Shown here: piece by piece, positions 1 through 9,452 of the stretch
How positions within the stretch are numbered: the stretch's first letter is position 1
How the letters are laid out: each line of letters opens with the position of its first letter
Assembly (NCBI GenBank): GCA_030693065.1
Contig: JAUYBL010000034.1
Coordinates: 1 to 64,000, forward strand
DNA from: Methylococcaceae bacterium
GTDB lineage: Bacteria > Pseudomonadota > Gammaproteobacteria > Methylococcales > Methylomonadaceae
DNA: 64,000 nucleotides
Reading direction: 5' to 3'
Notes under the pieces: generated by a model
Database searches by the model: none
Seen by the model: only the letters and a program-made list of their open reading frames with translations
Told to the model about the DNA's origin: nothing
Program-made: the position numbers and the translations under genes

Positions 1-135
1 TTTAACCTCACCGCCCTGCAATTCCGCCATTACCTTGGTCAAGGCAGCCGTCAAAGTAGTCTTGCCATGATCGACGTGGCCTATAGTACCTACGTTTACA
101 TGCGGTTTATTACGCGAAAATTTTTCTTTAGCCAT
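1..135 (-). CDS. tuf: elongation factor Tu, N-terminal part (runs off left edge)
   Basis: EF-Tu delivers aminoacyl-tRNA to the ribosome as a GTP complex in the cytoplasm. Only the first 45 codons are inside the window. They contain the P-loop GHVDHGKT at residues 19-26, preceded by the typical EF-Tu opening [19 protein letters not shown]. The ATG is at 135. It lies just downstream of tRNA-Tyr, tRNA-Gly and tRNA-Thr on the same strand, the arrangement known upstream of tufB in E. coli (tyrU-glyT-thrT-tufB), so co-transcription with the tRNAs is likely. The rest of the gene is outside the window. Confidence 0.97.
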   Translation of the reverse strand, partial: MAKEKFSRNKPHVNVGTIGHVDHGKTTLTAALTKVMAELQGGEVK

Positions 136-159
136 AAATAACACCTAATTCACAACACA

Positions 160-235
<76 letters not shown>

Positions 236-243
236 TTCTTATC

Positions 244-317
244 TGGAGCGGGTGATGGGAATCGAACCCACGTGATCAGCTTGGAAGGCTGGAGTTCTAC
301 CATTGAACTACACCCGC
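244..317 (-). tRNA. tRNA-Gly (TCC)
   Basis: A 74-nt minus-strand cloverleaf with encoded CCA. The acceptor stem GCGGGTG pairs with CACCCGC, the T-arm contains GGGTTCGATTCCC, and the anticodon loop CTTCCAA gives TCC. It is the middle member of the Tyr-Gly-Thr tRNA cluster ahead of tuf. Confidence 0.97.
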
Positions 318-328
318 AATTTATTTAA

Positions 329-413
329 TGGTGGAGGGGGGAGGATTCGAACCTCCGAAGGCAGAGCCGGCAGATTTACAGTCTGATCCCTTTGGCCGCT
401 CGGGAACCCCTCC
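329..413 (-). tRNA. tRNA-Tyr (GTA)
   Basis: An 85-nt class II tRNA on the minus strand with a long variable arm and encoded CCA. The acceptor stem GGAGGGG pairs with CCCCTCC, and the anticodon GTA sits in the loop CTGTAAA. It is the first tRNA of the cluster leading into tuf. Confidence 0.96.
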
Positions 414-477
414 TTAACTTTTACAAGTTTTCAATTATCAAGCATTTATCCATACAAGTCAACAAAAGACGTAACAA

Positions 478-1062
478 TCATGAATCATTTTTTATCAATT
501 CATTTATCCTAGTCACGACCGCCTGGCTTTGCGCAGCAATGAATTCACCTAAATAAGAACTCGCACAATCAAAAGCATTTTTGACCGCAACGAACTCATT
601 CTTAGAAAAATCCGAAAGCACATAGCTAGCGACCACACCCGCCTGAAGTGGACGCCCAATTCCAATTCTAATCCTATAAAAGGAATTGGAATTCAGGTGA
701 TTAATTACATCTCTAATGCCATTGTGACCACCATGCCCACCATCAAACTTAAACTTTATAACTCCAGCTTGAAAATCCAGATCATCATGCACTACCAGCA
801 CTTCATCTGGAGATATCCTGTAGTACTTAGCTAGCTTATCAACCGCACCACCACTTCTATTCATAAACAACAAGGGCTTAAACAAATACACAATACCTGA
901 CTCAATGGAACACTTAGCCACCAACCCATCAAACTTAGATTCATAGCCCCAATTACTATTGAATTTTTCAGCCAATAAGTCTAAAAACAAAAACCCGGCA
1001 TTATGCCGGGTTTTTTCATACTCAGAACCAGGATTGCCTAGCCCGACTATTAACCTAATCAC
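478..1062 (-). CDS. pth: peptidyl-tRNA hydrolase
   Basis: Cleaves peptidyl-tRNA released from stalled ribosomes; cytoplasmic and normally essential. The 194 aa match the usual family length. Visible hallmarks are GLGNPG at 7-12 (Asn10), TRHNAGF at 18-24 with the catalytic His20, and HDDLD near 92-96. The start is GTG at 1062 with GGA about seven bases upstream, two bases after the rplY stop, so translation is probably coupled to rplY. Oddity: codons 16-25 form a perfect intrinsic-terminator shape (see the separate entry at 981-1015). The function is secure; only the regulatory meaning of that hairpin is open. Confidence 0.96.
   Translation of the reverse strand: MIRLIVGLGNPGSEYEKTRHNAGFLFLDLLAEKFNSNWGYESKFDGLVAKCSIESGIVYLFKPLLFMNRSGGAVDKLAKYYRISPDEVLVVHDDLDFQAGVIKFKFDGGHGGHNGIRDVINHLNSNSFYRIRIGIGRPLQAGVVASYVLSDFSKNEFVAVKNAFDCASSYLGEFIAAQSQAVVTRINELIKNDS
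981..1015 (-). terminator. intrinsic-terminator-like hairpin inside pth
   Basis: On the minus strand a 12-bp perfect stem (989-1000 with 1004-1015) has a 3-nt loop. Its core is CCCGGCA paired with TGCCGGG. It is followed by a run of T bases interrupted once by G (993-983). It lies wholly within pth codons 16-25, including the catalytic His codon. The shape is as good as a textbook Rho-independent terminator in the direction of transcription. Whether it terminates when the codons are being translated is unknown. Confidence 0.55.
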
Positions 1063-1064
1063 TT

Positions 1065-1667
1065 TTATCCAGCCAGGTCTTCTTTGCTGGCTCTGGATGC
1101 AAGTATTGATACAACCGGCAGATTGTGATCAATCCCTTGAGATAAAGCAACCACACTAACACCTTCAGGCAACGCCAAATCTGTGAGATGCAGAGATTGA
1201 CCAACATCAAGCTCAGCCAAATCTACCTCAATATAGTCTGGCAAGTTTCCTGGCAAACTAGACACTTCCACATCAACCAACGAATGAGTAGCGACTCCGC
1301 CTTTTTTAACTCCTACCGACTTCTCTTCATTTATAAAATGGAGTGGCACATGCACCCTTACTTGCTGCGACATATTAACTCTAAAGAAATCTAAATGAAG
1401 AATCTTCACACCAGCCGGCTCTCTTTGAACGTCTTTTAATACCGCACTTTCAACCTTGCCATCGATATTTATATTTAAAACATGAGAGTAAACAGCCTCA
1501 TTATTTAAATGCTTTATTACTTCATTATGATTTAGACTTAACAGCTGCGGCTCATCCTCGCCACCATAAATCACAGCAGGGACCAAGCCATTACGCCGGA
1601 ACGACCTTGCTACACTCTTACCTACTACTTCTCTTTTATTCGCTATAAATTCAAATACACTTGACAT
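1065..1667 (-). CDS. rplY: 50S ribosomal protein L25, general stress (CTC/TL5) form
   Basis: Binds 5S rRNA in the large ribosomal subunit. At 200 aa it is the long two-domain CTC/TL5 form rather than the about 94-aa E. coli L25. An N-terminal L25 beta-barrel (about 1-95, with RRNGLVPAVIYGG near 24-36) is followed by a C-terminal domain with HLDFFRV and the segment LPDYIEVDLAELDVGQSLHL. The ATG is at 1667. It sits between prs and pth on one strand, the usual proteobacterial prs-rplY-pth order, with 42 bp to prs and 2 bp to pth. An operon is likely. Confidence 0.96.
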   Translation of the reverse strand: MSSVFEFIANKREVVGKSVARSFRRNGLVPAVIYGGEDEPQLLSLNHNEVIKHLNNEAVYSHVLNINIDGKVESAVLKDVQREPAGVKILHLDFFRVNMSQQVRVHVPLHFINEEKSVGVKKGGVATHSLVDVEVSSLPGNLPDYIEVDLAELDVGQSLHLTDLALPEGVSVVALSQGIDHNLPVVSILASRASKEDLAG

Positions 1668-1709
1668 TCTCTCAACCCTGCGCCAATTGGCACTAAATAA
1701 CTAATATCA

Positions 1710-2663
1710 TTAATCAACATACATAGAGCTTACTGACTCACCCGCTGAAATACGCCTAATTGTCTCAGCAAGCATCTCTGCCACACTTAATTGCCTAATT
1801 TTACCAAGAATAGCAGCATCAGAACTCAAAGGAATTGTATCAGTTACAACCAACTCATCAAGAGAAGAAGCATTTAGATTTTTCAAGGCAGAACCAGATA
1901 GAACTGCATGCGTACAATAAGCAACGACTTTAATAGCTCCGTGTTTTTTTAATGCATCTGCAGCATGACATAGAGTACCTGCCGTATCGACCAAATCATC
2001 TATTAGAACACAACTTCGACCACCAACATCGCCGATTATATGCATCACCTCAGCAACATTTGCCTTTGGCCTTCGTTTATCAATTATAGCTAAATCCGAA
2101 TCATCAAGCCTCTTTGCCAAAGCTCGAGCTCGAACAACACCACCAACATCTGGCGAGACCACAATTAACTTAGGATATTTTTTTCTCCATATATCCCCAA
2201 GAAGAATAGGGGACGAGTAAACATTATCTACTGGAATATCAAAAAAACCTTGTATCTGATCGGCATGCAAATCAACAGTTAAAACCCTGCTTGCACCTGC
2301 CTGCTCGATCATCCTAGCAACTAATTTTGCACTGATTGGAACTCTTGCCGACCTTGAACGCCTATCCTGTCTAGCATAACCATAATAAGGCATAACTGCA
2401 GTAATACGGGAGGCCGACGCTCGCTTGAGAGCATCAATCATAACAAGCAGTTCCATTAGATTTTCGTTTGTTGGAGAGCAAGTTGGCTGAATTACAAAAA
2501 CATCCTTACCACGAACATTTTCTTCTATTTCTACAGCAACTTCTCCATCACTAAATCTACCTACTGTTGCCAATCCCAGGCGCATATTGAGCTTCTTTAC
2601 AATGCCATCGGACAAAGCCATATTGGCATTTCCAGAAAACACCATAATAGCGGTGTCACTCAT
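1710..2663 (-). CDS. prs: ribose-phosphate pyrophosphokinase (PRPP synthetase)
   Basis: Makes 5-phosphoribosyl-1-pyrophosphate from ribose 5-phosphate and ATP for nucleotide, histidine and tryptophan synthesis. The 317 aa match class I PRPP synthetases. Motifs seen are [18 protein letters not shown], the divalent-metal/ATP segment [18 protein letters not shown], the flexible-loop segment [19 protein letters not shown], and the PRPP-binding loop [12 protein letters not shown]. The ATG is at 2663. tRNA-Gln lies immediately upstream, then ispE and lolB, an order common in gammaproteobacteria. Confidence 0.97.
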   Translation of the reverse strand: MSDTAIMVFSGNANMALSDGIVKKLNMRLGLATVGRFSDGEVAVEIEENVRGKDVFVIQPTCSPTNENLMELLVMIDALKRASASRITAVMPYYGYARQDRRSRSARVPISAKLVARMIEQAGASRVLTVDLHADQIQGFFDIPVDNVYSSPILLGDIWRKKYPKLIVVSPDVGGVVRARALAKRLDDSDLAIIDKRRPKANVAEVMHIIGDVGGRSCVLIDDLVDTAGTLCHAADALKKHGAIKVVAYCTHAVLSGSALKNLNASSLDELVVTDTIPLSSDAAILGKIRQLSVAEMLAETIRRISAGESVSSMYVD

Positions 2664-2704
2664 CTTATATAAGCTCCTGATTGACTATACTTTCTGGATG
2701 CATT

Positions 2705-2779
2705 TGGCTGGGCCGCAAGGATTCGAACCTTGGTATGCGGAGATCAAAACCCCGTGCCTTACCGCTTGGCGACGGCCCA
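2705..2779 (-). tRNA. tRNA-Gln (TTG)
   Basis: A 75-nt minus-strand cloverleaf with encoded CCA. The acceptor stem TGGGCCG pairs with CGGCCCA, the T-arm is AGGTTCGAATCCT, and the anticodon loop TTTTGAT gives TTG. It is embedded between ispE and prs and starts three bases after the ispE stop, so it is probably processed from the operon transcript. Confidence 0.96.
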
Positions 2780-2782
2780 TTT

Positions 2783-3658
2783 TTAATTGTTATTAATCAC
2801 CCTTATTTTGCTTTTTAAGGGAGAAATATTTTTACTTTTTATTAAAAAGGCATTCCACTTTTTATCAATAGCATTGAAGCAGTTTACGGCATCTTGCTTT
2901 AGAGAGAACTCTCCAAAAACGCAAGCCCCGGTACCCGTCAATTTTGACTCTGTATACACAGATAAATCAAACAAAGCCTCTTTAATTAAAGGGTACTTTC
3001 CACTAACAACACCCTGAAAACAATTAGTATTTTTACCCGCGAGGAATTCGTCTATTGTGATTGAATTACTATCTCGTGTCAAATCATTGTCCAAAAATAT
3101 TTCTTTAGTATTAACATGGCAATCAGGATGTATAAGCACTATCCATTTTTCAGGGAGTATTATTTCCGTAAGCTTTTCACCAACACCTTCCGCCCATGAA
3201 GAATTACCGAAGATAAATACCGGAACATCCGCACCTAATGACAATCCTAATTGCATTAACTTTTCTAACGGGAGATTTAAATCCCAGAGCAGATTTAAAA
3301 CAAGTAAAGTAGTTGCTGCATCTGAACTGCCACCACCAACCCCCCCCCCCATTGGTAGATTCTTTTCCACCTCAATACAAACACCTTGTTCACAGCCAGT
3401 TTCTGTTTTTAATAAATTTGCAGCCCTTATTGTTAAATCCTCAGATTCGACCACACCTGGAATTGTTTTTCGTAATGTCACACTGCCATCATCAACCGGA
3501 TGAAATCTTATCCAATCACATAGATCTATAAATTGGAATACAGTTTGCAATAAGTGGTAACCATCACTCCTACGCCCTACAATCCGCAACATTAAATTCA
3601 ACTTTGCAGGGGCCGGCCAACGCTCATCCCATATGTTTAACTTATTTTGGCTTGACAT
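2783..3658 (-). CDS. ispE: 4-diphosphocytidyl-2-C-methyl-D-erythritol kinase
   Basis: Phosphorylates CDP-methylerythritol in the MEP isoprenoid pathway; cytoplasmic GHMP kinase, normally essential. The 291 aa show the three family motifs: PAPAKLNLMLRIVGRRSDGYH near the N-terminus, the glycine-rich ATP loop PMGGGVGGGSSDAA near 101-114, and LTGTGACVFG near the C-terminus. I chose ATG 3658, which has GGAAG seven bases upstream, rather than the TTG one codon earlier. It overlaps the lolB stop by 17 bases. Oddity: the ATP-loop codons contain an uninterrupted run of 11 G bases (plus-strand C run 3340-3350), a likely slippage hotspot. Confidence 0.95.
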   Translation of the reverse strand: MSSQNKLNIWDERWPAPAKLNLMLRIVGRRSDGYHLLQTVFQFIDLCDWIRFHPVDDGSVTLRKTIPGVVESEDLTIRAANLLKTETGCEQGVCIEVEKNLPMGGGVGGGSSDAATTLLVLNLLWDLNLPLEKLMQLGLSLGADVPVFIFGNSSWAEGVGEKLTEIILPEKWIVLIHPDCHVNTKEIFLDNDLTRDSNSITIDEFLAGKNTNCFQGVVSGKYPLIKEALFDLSVYTESKLTGTGACVFGEFSLKQDAVNCFNAIDKKWNAFLIKSKNISPLKSKIRVINNN

Positions 3659-4235
3659 CAATTTGCTTCCAATCGTCTACGTATAATTTTAATTTGACCT
3701 GACCATTCGTAACCAAAATTTTTTGCGGCATCAAACCACCACCATCAATAGATTGCATCTGTTTATACTCAACAAGCCAGCCATCCTGACTAAAACCCTC
3801 ACCAATTTCATAAAAATCCTTGTCTTGCTCAGGAACACCCACCGCCCAATAACGTAATGATTTTAAAGGAACGAATGCACCTAACTCCTGACTTATAAAT
3901 TTCTCTGGCTCATTCGACGTAAAAACATCACCTTTGCCACGATCGATTAAGACCTCTTCACCCTTTAATTGAATGACTATGGCACCTTGACCTAGTGGAC
4001 CTGTTAATTTCATACTTTCCATAAGAGGACTGTGATTCCAACTTACATTTGCAGACCAGGAATCCTTTGGACCTGAAACAGCTAATCTCCCTTCAAATGC
4101 CCAGTGTTTTAACTCGTATATATAATGCCTCTGCTTACTTGAATAAACGTACAAAGGTTTCTCAGGTATCGTGGCGCAGCCGGTCAATAATATAAGCAAA
4201 CCCCACAAAATAAATCTATAAGATAAACACAACAT
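3642..4235 (-). CDS. lolB: outer-membrane lipoprotein insertion protein LolB
   Basis: Receives lipoproteins from LolA and inserts them in the outer membrane. The 197 aa begin with a lipoprotein signal and lipobox LLTGC, with Cys at about residue 20. The mature part has the LolB signatures HWAFEGRLAVSGPKDSWSANVSW and LTGPLGQGAIVIQ. It starts at ATG 4235, one base after the stop of the upstream TPR lipoprotein gene, and its 3' end overlaps ispE. This TPR-lolB-ispE-(tRNA-Gln)-prs order is conserved in many gammaproteobacteria. Confidence 0.93.
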   Translation of the reverse strand: MLCLSYRFILWGLLILLTGCATIPEKPLYVYSSKQRHYIYELKHWAFEGRLAVSGPKDSWSANVSWNHSPLMESMKLTGPLGQGAIVIQLKGEEVLIDRGKGDVFTSNEPEKFISQELGAFVPLKSLRYWAVGVPEQDKDFYEIGEGFSQDGWLVEYKQMQSIDGGGLMPQKILVTNGQVKLKLYVDDWKQIDVKPK

Positions 4236-4236
4236 A

Positions 4237-5982
4237 CTATTCTGTAATATTTAATATTCTCTTTTTAAAATCCAATAAATACTCGTCTAGCGGTTGCCGT
4301 TTAATTGCCTCGGCAAATATTTTTTTGGATTCATCTTTTCTACCTAAAGCCCACAAAACTTCGCACAGATGCGCTGCTATTTCACCCTCTTTCTGCTTCG
4401 CATAAGCTTGCTCCAGATATATTAAAGCTTGCTGCGGCTTACCTAGCTTAAACTGCAACCAGCCATAGCTATCAATAATTACCGCCTCATCAGGCCTCAG
4501 TTTTAACGCTAGCTGCAGATATTTTTCAGCTTCAGAATATCGAGTACTGTCTTCTAATAAAGAGTATCCCAATGCATTTAAAGCTTCGGCGTCATCTGGA
4601 TTGGTTGCCAGAATTTTCTTTAAATCGGCCTCTAGCACATCGCTTTTTCCTAGCCGCTCGGCTATTAACGCCCTAGTATATAAAAGATCTTTTTGATTTG
4701 GCTGCTCCACCAACGCACCAGATAACAAGTCAAATGCCTTTTTATATTCGGTTTTTTGATTATATAGATTGGCCTGCATAAGAATAATGCGCAGCTTTTG
4801 TTTTGGATACTGCCTCGCCAACAAATCCAATCTCAGGTCGGCATTATCAAATTGCTTATTTTTAACAAGCAATGAGATTGCTGATATTGACGCTTCAAAA
4901 GCAACGGGACCATCAGTAATTTTGTCATACCAATTCAATGCCTTTGCATTATTACCATGACCTTCTTCAATTTTCCCTAAGTACAAAGTTGCACGATCTC
5001 GCCAACCCGGCTGATCCAGCAGCACTTTAAATATATCTTCAGCCTTTTTATCCTTACCTATTTGTAAATTAATCAAAGCTAAATCAAACTGCGCCTCAGA
5101 ATCTTTTGGGTTGGCAGCGATAATTGACTGATAAATTTCACCAGCCTGCTCATATTCACCTTCCTTAATTAGTAACTGCGCAAATAGCTTATTTATTTTG
5201 CTATTTTCAGGATATTTCTTTACAGCGCCCGTTAACAGTTGCTTAGCCGTATCAACCTTTCCTGAGGACAAGGCTATTTGCGCTTGAAGAATGATTGCAT
5301 TATCCCAGTCGGGCTTAATGCTGAGAGCTTTCTCTATCTTTGCTTCAGCCACTTCTTTTTTGTTTAATTGCATAGCAAGCAAAGATTCTACAAAATACAG
5401 TACAGCTTGATCTGGATTTGACGCAGAAACCGCTTCTAACACATCGTAAACAAACGCAGCTTTATCTTCTTTTTGCAACGCTCCAACCAGCTCAAGTATT
5501 GTATTTTCAAAATCAACGGGATCAGTCTTGATCAGGCCATTGAGATATTCAATAGCTAAGCGCTTATCTCCTGATCTCAATGCTGCCAATGCCGCCAATT
5601 TACGAGCCACTAGACTTTTAGGATCCTGATTCAACCATAAAGACAGCGCTTCATCAGTTTTACCCTGATTTTTCATATACATTGCAATGCTTGCAGCTCT
5701 TTCTGCAAACCTTGGATCATTTACTCTCTTTGCAGCCTCCATATAACCTTCCAAGGCAATTTCATATTGACCTCGTTGACCTGCCAATTCAGCAGCAAGC
5801 AGCATATACATCACGTCTGGTGCAATCGCTGTCTTAACTTCTTTGGTCTGGTCCTTAATTTTAGAATCACTAACAGAGCCCTGAGCCTTTGACTCTTCTG
5901 GTTCGTCTATTTTTTCTGGTGAGCTTGCACAACCAACAATTAAAATAAGCCCCAATAATGAAAACAATCTAATAATTAACAC
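4237..5982 (-). CDS. TPR-repeat outer-membrane lipoprotein
   Basis: A 581-aa protein with a lipoprotein signal (lipobox IVGCAS, Cys near residue 18). A charged linker is followed by tetratricopeptide repeats across most of the length, for example DNAIILQAQIALSSGKVDTA, DSEAQFDLALINLQIGKDKK and DEAVIIDSYGWLQFKLGKPQ. TPR proteins are protein-protein scaffolds. Homologues upstream of lolB are common in gammaproteobacteria but their job is not established; an envelope-assembly role is inferred from lolB. The start is GTG 5982 with AGGA about eight bases upstream; an ATG just before it is out of frame. It is divergent from hemA. Confidence 0.85.
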   Translation of the reverse strand: MLIIRLFSLLGLILIVGCASSPEKIDEPEESKAQGSVSDSKIKDQTKEVKTAIAPDVMYMLLAAELAGQRGQYEIALEGYMEAAKRVNDPRFAERAASIAMYMKNQGKTDEALSLWLNQDPKSLVARKLAALAALRSGDKRLAIEYLNGLIKTDPVDFENTILELVGALQKEDKAAFVYDVLEAVSASNPDQAVLYFVESLLAMQLNKKEVAEAKIEKALSIKPDWDNAIILQAQIALSSGKVDTAKQLLTGAVKKYPENSKINKLFAQLLIKEGEYEQAGEIYQSIIAANPKDSEAQFDLALINLQIGKDKKAEDIFKVLLDQPGWRDRATLYLGKIEEGHGNNAKALNWYDKITDGPVAFEASISAISLLVKNKQFDNADLRLDLLARQYPKQKLRIILMQANLYNQKTEYKKAFDLLSGALVEQPNQKDLLYTRALIAERLGKSDVLEADLKKILATNPDDAEALNALGYSLLEDSTRYSEAEKYLQLALKLRPDEAVIIDSYGWLQFKLGKPQQALIYLEQAYAKQKEGEIAAHLCEVLWALGRKDESKKIFAEAIKRQPLDEYLLDFKKRILNITE

Positions 5983-6071
5983 GAAAACATCCTATTTGAT
6001 TTGTTAATACGCACTGCATTTTTATGAATTATCAGAAAAACCCACTAATTCCAGCCACTATTGCGTTTGAT

Positions 6072-6100
6072 TTGGACAAAGGCATTATATTTTTTAGAAT
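6072..6100 (+). promoter_or_regulatory. putative sigma-70 promoter of hemA
   Basis: TTGGAC at 6072-6077 and TAGAAT at 6095-6100 are separated by 17 bp in the divergent gap between the TPR lipoprotein gene and hemA. The predicted transcript would start near 6107, leaving a leader of about 128 bases before the hemA ATG. This is a match to consensus only. Confidence 0.5.
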
Positions 6101-6234
6101 AGGCTGACATAATATCTGCGATTTTTCCGAAAAGCCATCTGTACGGTTAAATGGAACAATTACAGATTTAATCGGCGCCCTGCTCTTGGATGCTGAATAA
6201 TAGAGCACCCATCAAATCTAAAAACATCAGAACA

Positions 6235-7494
6235 ATGACATTTCTTTCAGTTGGAATTAATTACCAGACTGCGCCAGTTTCTATTAGGGAGCGACTGGTG
6301 TTTCCTGCTGAAATTTTAAAAGCCTCATTGCAAGATTTTTGGCAAATCAAAGACATCAAAGAGGCCGCCATACTTTCAACATGTAACCGAACTGAATTCT
6401 ATTGCACAGCCAGTGCCGCTGACGAACAAATTGTGATTGATTGGGTCGCAAAGAATAAACACATTAATCCATCCGAATTAACCCCCTACTTGTACACATA
6501 TACCGATTCTTCAGTCTGTCGACACATGTTTCGTGTCGCTTGTGGACTCGACTCCATGATACTTGGTGAGCCGCAAATTCTTGGGCAAATGAAAACAGCT
6601 TACCAAGCCGCGCACGAAGCAGGTACTTTAGGTAAACAACTTGGCAAATTATTTCAACATACGTTTACCGCAGCAAAAAAAGTCCGCACCGATACCGCTA
6701 TTGGTTCCAGCCCAGTATCGGTAGCCTTTGCCGCTGTTCAATTAGCCCAACAAATCTTTGATAAATTAAGCGACCAAACCGCATTATTAATAGGTGCCGG
6801 TGAAACCATAGAACTCACTGCTCGCCATTTATCTCAACAAGGCATTGGCCGTATTATCATTGCCAACCGGAGTTATGACAAAGCACATGCCTTGGCAATT
6901 CAATTTAACGGTTATGCCATTGCCTTGTCGGAATTACCCAATCATCTTGCTGAAGCCGATATTGTTATCTCATCAACCGCCAGCCAATTACCAATACTGG
7001 GTAAAGGCAGAGTAGAAAGTGCGTTAAAAAAACGCAAACACAAACCCATGTTTATGGTCGACCTTGCGGTTCCTAGAGACATTGAAGCTGAAGTAGAGCA
7101 ACTTTCAGATGTGTATCTATATACAGTTGATGACTTGCAAACCACCATTGACCAAAATATGCTTTCACGACGCCAGGCTGCTGAAGAAGCGGAAGAAATT
7201 ATCGACACGCAAGTCAATCATTTTTTGGCATGGCTCAGAGCTCAAAACGCACAGTCAATTATTCAAGATTACCGATTACAAGCAGAACAAAATCGTGACG
7301 ATACCTTACAAAAAGCACTTTCATTATTAAAAAATGGTATGGCTCCCGAAGAAGTACTTAATCGACTAGCGCACAGCCTCACCAATAAACTCATCCATAC
7401 ACCCAGCACTCAAATACGAATTGCCGCTGAAAACGAACGCCATGACTTGGTCGCCGCAGCTCGAGAAATCCTTAAACTAAATTCAACGCAATGA
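6235..7494 (+). CDS. hemA: glutamyl-tRNA reductase
   Basis: First committed step of C5 tetrapyrrole synthesis: reduces glutamyl-tRNA(Glu) to glutamate-1-semialdehyde with NADPH. From ATG 6235 it is 419 aa, the usual length, opening [20 protein letters not shown]. The longer frame from 6190 adds 15 unconserved residues. The catalytic Cys lies in [10 protein letters not shown] near residue 50, followed by [11 protein letters not shown] Rossmann segment [15 protein letters not shown] is near 190-204, then a C-terminal dimerisation region. Its stop overlaps the prfA start (ATGA), as in the classic hemA-prfA-prmC operon. Later heme genes hemCDXY lie 4-8 kb away on the other strand. Confidence 0.97.
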   Translation: MTFLSVGINYQTAPVSIRERLVFPAEILKASLQDFWQIKDIKEAAILSTCNRTEFYCTASAADEQIVIDWVAKNKHINPSELTPYLYTYTDSSVCRHMFRVACGLDSMILGEPQILGQMKTAYQAAHEAGTLGKQLGKLFQHTFTAAKKVRTDTAIGSSPVSVAFAAVQLAQQIFDKLSDQTALLIGAGETIELTARHLSQQGIGRIIIANRSYDKAHALAIQFNGYAIALSELPNHLAEADIVISSTASQLPILGKGRVESALKKRKHKPMFMVDLAVPRDIEAEVEQLSDVYLYTVDDLQTTIDQNMLSRRQAAEEAEEIIDTQVNHFLAWLRAQNAQSIIQDYRLQAEQNRDDTLQKALSLLKNGMAPEEVLNRLAHSLTNKLIHTPSTQIRIAAENERHDLVAAAREILKLNSTQ

Positions 7495-8576
7495 AACCAT
7501 CAATACAACAAAAATTAGAAAACCTGTGTGAACGTTACGACGAAATCGCAGCCTTGCTCTCAGAGCCTGAAACACAAAACAATCAAAATAAATTCCGCGC
7601 GCTTAGCCAAGAATACGCACAAATCGCGCCTTTAGTTGATTGCTACAAACGTTATGAAATCACACTAGAATCACTGGCTTCGGCTAAAGAAATGGCCACC
7701 GATAGCGATCCTGAATTACGTGAATTAGCTAAAGAAGAAGTACGTGAAGCCGAACAACAACTTGACGTGCTGGATCAAGATCTACAGGTACTACTGTTAC
7801 CCAAAGACCCCAACGATAACCGCAATATCTTCCTTGAAGTCCGAGCCGGTACCGGCGGGGACGAAGCAGCCATTTTTTCAGGGGATTTATCACGCATGTA
7901 TCAACGCTATGCTGAACGCAGAGGCTGGCAAACTGAAATTATCAGCGAAAGCCATGGTGAACATGGCGGCTATAAAGAAGTTATCCTGCGCGTGTCCGGT
8001 CGCGATGTATATTCGCAATTAAAGTTTGAATCAGGCACTCATCGCGTACAACGTGTACCAGAGACGGAATCACAAGGACGAATCCACACATCTGCCTGTA
8101 CAGTAGCCATCATGCCCGAAGTGGAGGAAGTGGATGCCATCGACATCAATCCTGCCGACCTTAAAGTTGATACTTATCGCGCCTCGGGTGCCGGCGGTCA
8201 GCACGTCAATAAAACTGAATCGGCTATTCGTATTACTCATCTACCCAGCGGCTTAGTTGTCGAGTGCCAAGATGAGCGATCACAACACAAAAATCGTGCT
8301 CGCGCCATGTCGCTATTGGCATCGAGACTATTATCAGCCGAGCAGGAAAAACACCATGCAGAGCAATCTGCCACCCGAAAGCTGCAAGTAGGCAGCGGCG
8401 ATCGCTCGGAGCGTATCCGCACTTACAATTACCCGCAAGGCCGCTTAACCGATCATCGCATCAACCTGACCTTGTATAAACTTGACGAGATAATGCAAGG
8501 GGGCCTGGAGCATGTTATTCAGCCACTGATCAGTGAACATCAAGCCGAACTATTAACGCAGCTTGGCGATGATTAA
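7491..8576 (+). CDS. prfA: peptide chain release factor 1
   Basis: Recognises UAA and UAG stop codons and triggers peptide release. The 361 aa include the codon-recognition PET tripeptide in [15 protein letters not shown] and the catalytic GGQ in [16 protein letters not shown] near 225-240. The Q of GGQ is the substrate of PrmC, encoded next. The ATG at 7491 overlaps the hemA stop by four bases, and prmC starts three bases after the stop, so coupled translation is likely. Confidence 0.98.
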   Translation: MKPSIQQKLENLCERYDEIAALLSEPETQNNQNKFRALSQEYAQIAPLVDCYKRYEITLESLASAKEMATDSDPELRELAKEEVREAEQQLDVLDQDLQVLLLPKDPNDNRNIFLEVRAGTGGDEAAIFSGDLSRMYQRYAERRGWQTEIISESHGEHGGYKEVILRVSGRDVYSQLKFESGTHRVQRVPETESQGRIHTSACTVAIMPEVEEVDAIDINPADLKVDTYRASGAGGQHVNKTESAIRITHLPSGLVVECQDERSQHKNRARAMSLLASRLLSAEQEKHHAEQSATRKLQVGSGDRSERIRTYNYPQGRLTDHRINLTLYKLDEIMQGGLEHVIQPLISEHQAELLTQLGDD

Positions 8577-8579
8577 ATA

Positions 8580-9422
8580 ATGCCATGCATACAATCCCTG
8601 CTCAGCGAGGCTAAGGATAGACTGGCAACAAGCTCTGATTCAGCCGTTCTTGATGCCGAAGTATTGATGTGTAACGTACTTGGCAAGCCACGTAGTTATC
8701 TGCGTGCATGGCCTGAAAAGACCTTAAATGCATCAGACCTCGATGCCTATTGGCAATTGGTTGAATTAAGAAAACAGGGTCAACCTATTGCTTATATCAC
8801 CGGTAAAAAAGAGTTTTGGTCGCGTGATTTCGTAGTTACGCCGGATGTGTTAATTCCTCGACCTGATACCGAAATTCTCATTGAAATCGCATTAACACTA
8901 ATACCTGAATATCAACCGGTTAACATAATTGACCTAGGTACGGGCTCGGGTATTATCGCTATCACCCTTGCGGCTGAACGGCCTTTGGCAAATATAATCG
9001 CCATTGATCAAAGTGATGCAGCGCTAACTTGCGCTCAAAACAATGCGATAAAACACCAGATAAATAATGTCCGCTTTATCAATAGCAACTGGTTTGGCAA
9101 CATACCCATTAGCCGATTTGACTTAATCATCAGTAATCCGCCTTATATTGCTGAAGACGATATTCATCTCCAACAAGGCGATCTTCGGTTTGAACCGCAA
9201 TCGGCATTGCATGCTAAGGACCAAGGGCTTAGTGATATTAAAATCATCATCAGCGAAGCTCGTAGCTATTTGAAAACAGATGGCTACTTACTCATCGAAC
9301 ACGGTTACAACCAAGAACAACAAATGCAAAAGCTATTTGCCGATGCCAATTACCAACAAATCACTACTTACCAAGACTACGCCAACCAACCCCGTGTCAC
9401 TTTAGGTCGCTGGCATGGTTAA
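8580..9422 (+). CDS. prmC: release-factor glutamine N5-methyltransferase
   Basis: Methylates the glutamine of the GGQ motif in release factors using S-adenosylmethionine. The 280 aa show the N-terminal helical domain, the SAM-binding glycine motif IIDLGTGSGIIAITLA near 117-132, and the catalytic NPPY in LIISNPPYIAEDD near 183-195. It is the third gene of the hemA-prfA-prmC run, separated from prfA by three bases. Confidence 0.96.
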   Translation: MPCIQSLLSEAKDRLATSSDSAVLDAEVLMCNVLGKPRSYLRAWPEKTLNASDLDAYWQLVELRKQGQPIAYITGKKEFWSRDFVVTPDVLIPRPDTEILIEIALTLIPEYQPVNIIDLGTGSGIIAITLAAERPLANIIAIDQSDAALTCAQNNAIKHQINNVRFINSNWFGNIPISRFDLIISNPPYIAEDDIHLQQGDLRFEPQSALHAKDQGLSDIKIIISEARSYLKTDGYLLIEHGYNQEQQMQKLFADANYQQITTYQDYANQPRVTLGRWHG

Positions 9423-9452
9423 CTTTCACTTCTATCAATATTCTGTAAAAAC

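Noticed and set aside
6190-6234. Longer hemA start
   Set aside because: The added 15 residues are not like the family start. [16 protein letters not shown] at 6235 matches the usual GluTR N-terminus.
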